From assembly GCA_004123355.1 (NCBI GenBank), contig SCHM01000002.1, positions 6,855,569 to 6,919,568 of the forward strand: 64,000 bases of DNA, in the 5' to 3' direction. The translations under genes were made by a program, and so were the position numbers. This stretch comes from Amphirosellinia nigrospora (Eukaryota > Ascomycota > Sordariomycetes > Xylariales > Xylariaceae). Below, piece after piece: positions 58,839-64,000 of the stretch; the first letter of the stretch is position 1, and each line of letters starts with the position of its first letter. The notes under the pieces are model-generated. The model did no database searches. It was not told where the DNA came from and was given only the letters and a program-made list of their open reading frames with translations.

Positions 58839-59167
58839 ATGAGAACCACATTCATCCTGGCTTTGCTGCCGGCAACAGGCGTCTTAGCAGCCGTCCTCCC
58901 ACCCCCAGATATCGAAGGCCCGACAGCCACCATGTCATCCCTATCCCGTGTCCCACGACGCCGGCAAACTGTGCCTCGAAGCTGAACGGCTACCTAATCT
59001 GCCTCAACGCTCGCACCTGGTGCGCGTACACCGACCCGCGCGCCATACGCCGGCTTATTTCCCCGTCGATCTTGAGCATCCTTGCGCACCTTGTCTGGTT
59101 GTTACTTGAACCCGTCGCGTGGCGCAGACGACATGGGCTTAACAGGACGCCTATTTTTGGGAGTTGA
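58839..59167 (+). CDS. small secreted protein, one frame slip
   Basis: The ATG at 58839 gives a clear signal peptide (MRTTFILALLPATGVLAAVL), then PPPDIEGPTATMSS. The frame then slips near 58945 to CPTTPANCASKLNGYLICLN and ARTWCAYTDPRAIRRL, with four cysteines in about 22 residues. It ends after a hydrophobic stretch (SILSILAHLVWLLLEPVAW) at TGA 59165-59167. In the unshifted frame it ends at 58985 with an Arg-rich tail. No family recognised; size and cysteines fit a secreted effector-like or antimicrobial-like protein, or a membrane peptide. Confidence 0.4.
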
Positions 59168-61545
59168 AGTGGTGTTTAATTCTCGCTCATATGAGAAGAA
59201 TCAATGGGAGACTCTGGAGGCGTAGGATTAATGGCTAAGCTCAAAGGAGCAAGATGGACGACGTAAGGATTTCGAGGTGGTGATACCTATAGTCAAGCCA
59301 AAAGTCCGAACAAGTTCTGTGTCGAACTTGAGTGACCAACTCAGCTATAGAAGTTACTCTACATAGCTTACCCTCTGAACAAACAAGAAACGATAAGAAA
59401 ATTTCACTACCCTTCTACAAGCGGCCCCTTGTGTAAGCAAAAGTACTATCGTATAGATAGGAGAGCACTGGTTAATCTACGGCTCAGGCGAGCCCCTGGA
59501 AAGCCTAGGAATTACGACTAGATCATCGTAAAGGATATGCTAGCTGTCACCTACCTATCAAGAGGGCGTGGTATGAAGGGGCATCCGGGAAGACCTAGCA
59601 CACCATCTTGGCGATCCAAGAGGAGACTAAATTACATTCCTCGAATAGTTCCCAGCTTGAATCTGCGGAGCTTTAACGACCCTCAAAGAAGCCAATAAGC
59701 GGGTAATAAGCACGAGTTAGTCTTTAAATAGTCTTAGCAGACAGTTATGCAAAAACCGGACGATACCTAGGTATGCTATCACGTCGGGTAGAGATCAACT
59801 AGGTGCCGGCGCATTCTGGTGTAGGCGGCAATTATCGTGCTAGCAAACTTGCATTTCCCGCCACTTAATACGTTAGACTGATTGAGCCCTTGTGACAGCC
59901 AAACAAGTCCCTGAGTAATGCTTGCTGGTTAGACAATGATTCCTCCTGCATTGGCTCGAATGACAATGGGGTTCCACGCCTGGCAAGGTCTAACAGTCAA
60001 CGGATTAACCCATCCGGTATTTTATTAGGGGATTCGGCAGTGGAAGGGCTTGGGAATAGCTTTATATCGATTGATTCCAATAATTGGCTATAGAGTTCAA
60101 GGGCCTCTTACTTTTTCTTCGGGGGACTTGGGACCTGACTACCTAAGCCTATATATATACAAAATAATTCCTACTAACCCACGGACCTCCGTAGGCTCAT
60201 ATAGCCGAAGTCTGTATGTCTCGGCGAAAATGGGACTACAAAGCCCCAAATGGTGCGAATAGTCGAGGGCTGTATCCATAGGCAAGATCCGTGTAACATT
60301 GGCTGTATCTATAACAAGGAAAAAATTACCAATGTAAGTTAGCCGAGGCCGATTATCATTTAAGCTCTGCTGCGAGGGAGCAGTGGTAGGAGTTAATGTC
60401 TATGTAATATATAGCACGTCTACTCGCTGCCACGGCCGGTTCCAAAATGCTACCGCTCCCCTCCTCCTCGCCCGACCCTTTGGCCGGTCTCCCTCCCCGC
60501 CACGACGCCCACACTGTTGGTGGCCCGCGCCTCGCGCCAGGTTGCCTTTTGTGGCACGAAGGCCTCTAAAACCGCCTTCGTGGAGGGTATGTGGCTATAT
60601 ATGAGGAGTCTCTTTGTTTAGATCTACGCGCCTTGATCTCTATGTCTTATGATAATTTCTATACTATTTTATGTTTTGAGCATTATTACTTGTTTATCCC
60701 ATTCTTATTCAACAACATTTTCTTATTATTCCTCGCTTATTCGAGACACATAAGTAATTATATAAAACCCCAAGGTTGTAGATCTTGCTTGTGTAGCATG
60801 TAAAGTTTATTCAAGTTGGGAAAAGTCGCAGAGGAAAGATAGGTAGGATGTGCGAGTTCTTAGGCGAGGTAGAGGAATAATCGCCATTGCTGATGTCAAT
60901 AAGTACCGCAAAGCTGATGGAATTCAACGTTTGATTCACCGAGTCCTTTAGAGTATCGTGCGGTGCTATTTTGAACCTCTTGAGACGCGCGGTATGTACT
61001 AAGTTAGAAACTGCTAAACTTAGAGGTATCTTGGTTGAAACTTTTCAAGCATAGAAGGCAACTAACTTGTAGTAGGGAAAAACTAATTACACATAAACTT
61101 GTTTACATCATATCATGCCGGAGAGACAACTATTCATATTCATTCTTGAAAGATAACCCTATGAACAATAATAGTAAACATCGCAAATCAATTCTCAGCG
61201 GGATTCCAAGTTCATACAAGATGACGAATTGTAAGGGTCCTCTGGTGCGGCCCCACTAAACAAGCTCCCGCAACTGCTCATCATCCTATCCCCCACCATC
61301 TTAAAGCTACCCACTTCTTACATGAAGCTCGAAGCTTCACAGCTACCAGGTATTTGCTCACTATCTCAGTCAACTCGGCCATACCCATTGTATACCTTAT
61401 TGACTTATATTAGGCGCCGACTCATATTTGCCGTTTTTTTGATGTCGCAGCTAGACGGTACTACTACGATCTACCAACTCACCCTCCGTTTCTCGTAAAG
61501 AATCCCCCCCCTTCCCCCCAGAGTAGCCGACGTCATCGACGCACA
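59168..61545. other. gene-poor stretch with possible solo LTR
   Basis: 2.4 kb without a supported gene. About 60380-60800 may be a solo LTR: a GC-rich block (CTCCTCCTCGCCCGACCC), GGCTATATATGAGG as a TATA region, then a T-rich tail with TTATTCAACAAC and TATATAAAACCCC, ending near TGTAGCA. No second copy or target duplication was found in the window. Confidence 0.35.
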
Positions 61546-62124
61546 ATGCCGCGCAGCGTCTTAGACAACGAAGAAGCGAATCAGGCGCAGATGGAGGCGG
61601 TGCGCGGCGCCGGGTCCGGGGCTGAAATGGGGCGCTGCGGCAGCTTTCTTGGGCGGGCTCGGCTACGCCATGTCACCTATCTATCGCGGGCTAACGATTC
61701 AGTTCAAGGTGTACGTCCTATTTTATTTTATTCTTTTGGCGGCGCCGTTAAGGGTCGATTTCTCGGATGGCATTCGTAATGCGACGCGGAACCGAAATAA
61801 CCGTTACAGTGATTCGAATATAGTAAATCTTGAATGCTAGTTACCTAGCTGACCATGAGATATAGATACATCCAAATGTCCAGCATGATACTAGGGGGTA
61901 TGATTGAGGCAGACTCGAATATGCGCCGCTACGAGCAGCAGATACGGATGAATCGCATGATAGCTCGAAACCAGGCTATGTGGCAAGATTTAGCAGAGGA
62001 GGACGAGTTACCCCCACGGAGACATCGGCTTCGAAGAAATGAACCTGGCAGTGCCAATTCTGGTTTTCATTTAGAAGCTCGCTGCCTATGTCCTTGTACA
62101 AAAGCAAGTTCATCGCATGTATAA
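61546..62124 (+). CDS. small putative membrane protein, one frame slip
   Basis: Exon 1 starts at the ATG 61546 (MPRSVLDNEEANQAQMEAVR). After a slip near 61620 (one G missing) it reads LKWGAAAAFLGGLGYAMSPI and YRGLTIQFK. A 155-nt intron (61711-61865) rejoins it in phase as VYIQMSSMILGGMIEADSNM, then a helical RRYEQQIRMNRMIARNQAMW. Two glycine-rich hydrophobic helices around a short loop resemble the fungal HIG1/Rcf2-like mitochondrial membrane proteins, but I cannot confirm the family. After EEDELPPRRHRLRRNE the tail is Cys/Ser-rich and may include an unspliced intron. Confidence 0.5.
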
Positions 62125-62252
62125 TTCAGCTATGCGAATCCTGCCCGAAGCCCCTCTGAGTTGCCGTAAATCTCGTGAACGCCGTGCTATGCAAAACATC
62201 CTTTTTCGCCCCCTCATTCGTCCTACTTTCCCGCCGAAAAGGACGATCCTGA

Positions 62253-63485
62253 TTATTTTGATTTTGTGTCAAAATTCTTAGGGTCCATGTTGATTTGCAC
62301 AAACGTGCTACACATCCGCTGAGCTGTAGCAAAGTCTGCACTCCTTCGAGGATCTTCATATGTGTGAAGCCAATCTCGCGGATGAATTCGAGCTTGGCGT
62401 GTTCACTGAGGGTAGGTATAGTCTTGGTAACCTTGAACATGGTGCTGATGATGTCGTGGCACGAGTATCCCAGGTCCCAGAGCTCTTTCAGTGTATCAAG
62501 CGCACTCTCGATGTTGCTCTCGTGGCACGCCTTGAGCATCGCTTGCACCTTGATGGGATGCGGCGAGTCGACGACCTTGAAGACATTGTCACCGCTCACG
62601 AACCCGAAGCCGGCGTGCGTGCTCTGCAAGTTGTTGATAGCCTGCCGCATGTCGCCCTCGGCGCTAAATAGCGCGGCCATTCCCTCGTCGTTGTATTCGA
62701 CCTTCTCGGCCTCGATGATCTGCAAGAGTCGCTTCACGACCTGCGCGTCGGTCAATCGTCCGTATCGTAGGATCGCGCATCTCGACTGCAGCGGCTCGAT
62801 AATCTTGTTCGACTGGTTGCAGGCGAAGGCGAAGCGGGTTGTGTTCGAGTAGATCTCCATCGTGCGGCGGAGGGCTTGTTGCGCGCCCGATGTCATGCTG
62901 TCGGCTTCGTCGAGGATTACTAGCTTATGGCGGCCGGATGGGAGGGTGACTTTCTTTTGTGCGAAGCCTTTGATTCTGTTGCGCACGACGTCGATACCTA
63001 TTGTGCGAGCACGGTTAATAAAGCCATGTAAGGCAGATAAGAGAGGTTGGCACGACTCAATGAAGCCTCTTACCTCGCTCGTCACTGGCGTTCAACTCTA
63101 ATACAGCCTCCTTGTATGCATCTCCCAGCAACTGTCGTGCCAGACACAGTACACTGGTAGTCTTGCCGATACCTGGCATGCCCGATATGATGACGTGGGG
63201 CATGTTGCCATCCTTCGCTATGATCTTCAACCGCTCAATCGTCTCGGTGTTGCCGACGACATCGTCGAGGAAGACAGGCCGGTATTTCTCAACCCTAGAA
63301 TCGACAGTTTAGCATTTGCAAACGACGGGATAGAAGACGCATATAACGTGAACTGAGGGGAGCTAGGGGGAAGCTAACCATGGAAGCTCGTAGGTCGTTG
63401 AGCTGCTCGCCGCAGCCGTCAGGGCTTTCTTGGCGGCCGATGTTGATGACTCGCCTTTCTCTTCGACTACTTTTGCTGCTGGCAT
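62253..63485 (-). CDS. replication factor C small subunit (Rfc4 type)
   Basis: Clamp-loader ATPase subunit that loads PCNA at primer ends; nuclear. Exons are 63485-63379, 63294-63074 and 62997-62253; introns are 84 and 76 nt, all in phase. From [13 protein letters not shown] it reads [20 protein letters not shown], then Walker A ([12 protein letters not shown]), [18 protein letters not shown], Walker B ([20 protein letters not shown]), sensor-1 [20 protein letters not shown] with the SRC motif, and [20 protein letters not shown]. Near 62295 one A is missing from AAAA; correcting it gives the expected end [12 protein letters not shown] and stop 62255-62253, about 357 residues in total. Sequence order and the GFGFVS/ENVFKV-type region match yeast Rfc4 and human RFC2. 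Confidence 0.9.
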
Positions 63486-64000
63486 GTTGGCGTGTTGTGT
63501 CAGATTTGGGGGTATTGTTGCTTCGGCTTGTAGTTCTTGTTGCTTGAAGCTTCTCAGTCAAAAAAATCACTTTACGCGTCTTAGTGGGTTACAGGCGCGT
63601 CTGCATCCCGCTAGCCCTATTAGGAATAAGCTGGAGTAGATACCTTTCAGCCCACTGAACGCCCGAATTCTTACAGGTATCTATAGGTAGATACCTGTGA
63701 TATGACTGCAGGTGCTATTACTGCTACGTATTATCTACGTTTAGATTCTCCTTTATATGAAACTTCAAAATCCAATACATAGGTACTTACATATATGTAT
63801 ATCCGATCATGGTTGTTGTCATTGAATAGTAGTAACTGCTGGAGCGATCACTCGAAGCCCCCGAAATTTATCAGTGACCAAGCTCTCATACCTCCGATAT
63901 CGCCGTCTAAGCCGTGACTCTCAACTAATTCTATTGCGATTGGATTGACCAATCATTCTCTATCGACAGAATGATATACTTCTTCATTCATTCATTTATA
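63486..64000. other. upstream region of RFC4, window end
   Basis: 515 bp with inverted AGGTATCTATAGGTAGATACCT-type sequence near 63675-63696 and no gene. RFC4 promoter presumably lies here. Confidence 0.45.

Noticed and set aside
62295-62852. 185-codon plus-strand frame opposite RFC4
   Set aside because: Antisense shadow of a well-supported RFC4 exon.
1-64000. tRNA and rRNA genes
   Set aside because: No convincing T-arm/B-box (GGTTCRANNCC) with a paired A-box and no rRNA-like stretch was found by reading; a covariance-model scan would be decisive.

Overview
The window looks like a filamentous ascomycete nuclear genome (Pezizomycotina; order not resolved). Genes carry short introns of about 48-155 nt with GT..AG ends and branch sites such as TACTAAC or CTAAC. 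Recognisable products include a HET-domain protein, a CYP504-like P450, GEP4, ORC2, TAF11 and a replication factor C subunit. A long AT-rich block shows the TpA-rich decay expected of repeat-induced point mutation (RIP).

Layout. 1-16560 is an extremely AT-rich, gene-free block. It holds a short LTR-like element whose two GC-rich, palindromic repeats are at 588-860 and 1765-2003. It also holds a RIP-degraded element of about 7.7 kb bounded by inverted repeats (2850-10592), with an internal duplication and two minisatellites, followed by 6 kb of further AT-rich sequence with simple repeats. Near 16560 base composition changes abruptly to ordinary gene-bearing DNA. The first genes after this edge are damaged: a small secreted-protein gene (17999-18598), a SET-domain gene with an in-frame stop in RIP context (18904-20228) and a P450 with two frame slips (20580-22242).

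24-40 kb holds GTP cyclohydrolase I (minus) divergent from TAF11 (plus), a Caps_synth-type glycosyltransferase, a HET gene, a fragmented hypothetical gene, a short tandem repeat array, an M20 metallopeptidase and one or two small unrecognised genes. 40-47 kb is gene-poor, with a broken hypothetical gene and a heavily decayed remnant. 47-64 kb is dense housekeeping sequence: a MetX-like alpha/beta hydrolase, CutC, a SANT/Myb-like protein, an SDR, GEP4 head-to-head with ORC2, a GFA-domain protein, a small secreted protein, a small membrane protein and RFC4. A gene-poor stretch with a possible LTR lies at 59-61.5 kb.

Functionally this is a mixture rather than a pathway cluster: DNA replication (ORC2, RFC4), transcription (TAF11), pterin synthesis (GCH1), cardiolipin synthesis (GEP4) and accessory self/non-self, secreted and P450 genes. 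Many conserved genes, including ones normally essential, carry frame slips that are mostly one missing base in a short homopolymer. Others (CutC, SANT protein, SDR, GFA) are intact. I read most slips as probable sequence errors, and the damage beside the AT-rich block as possibly genuine.
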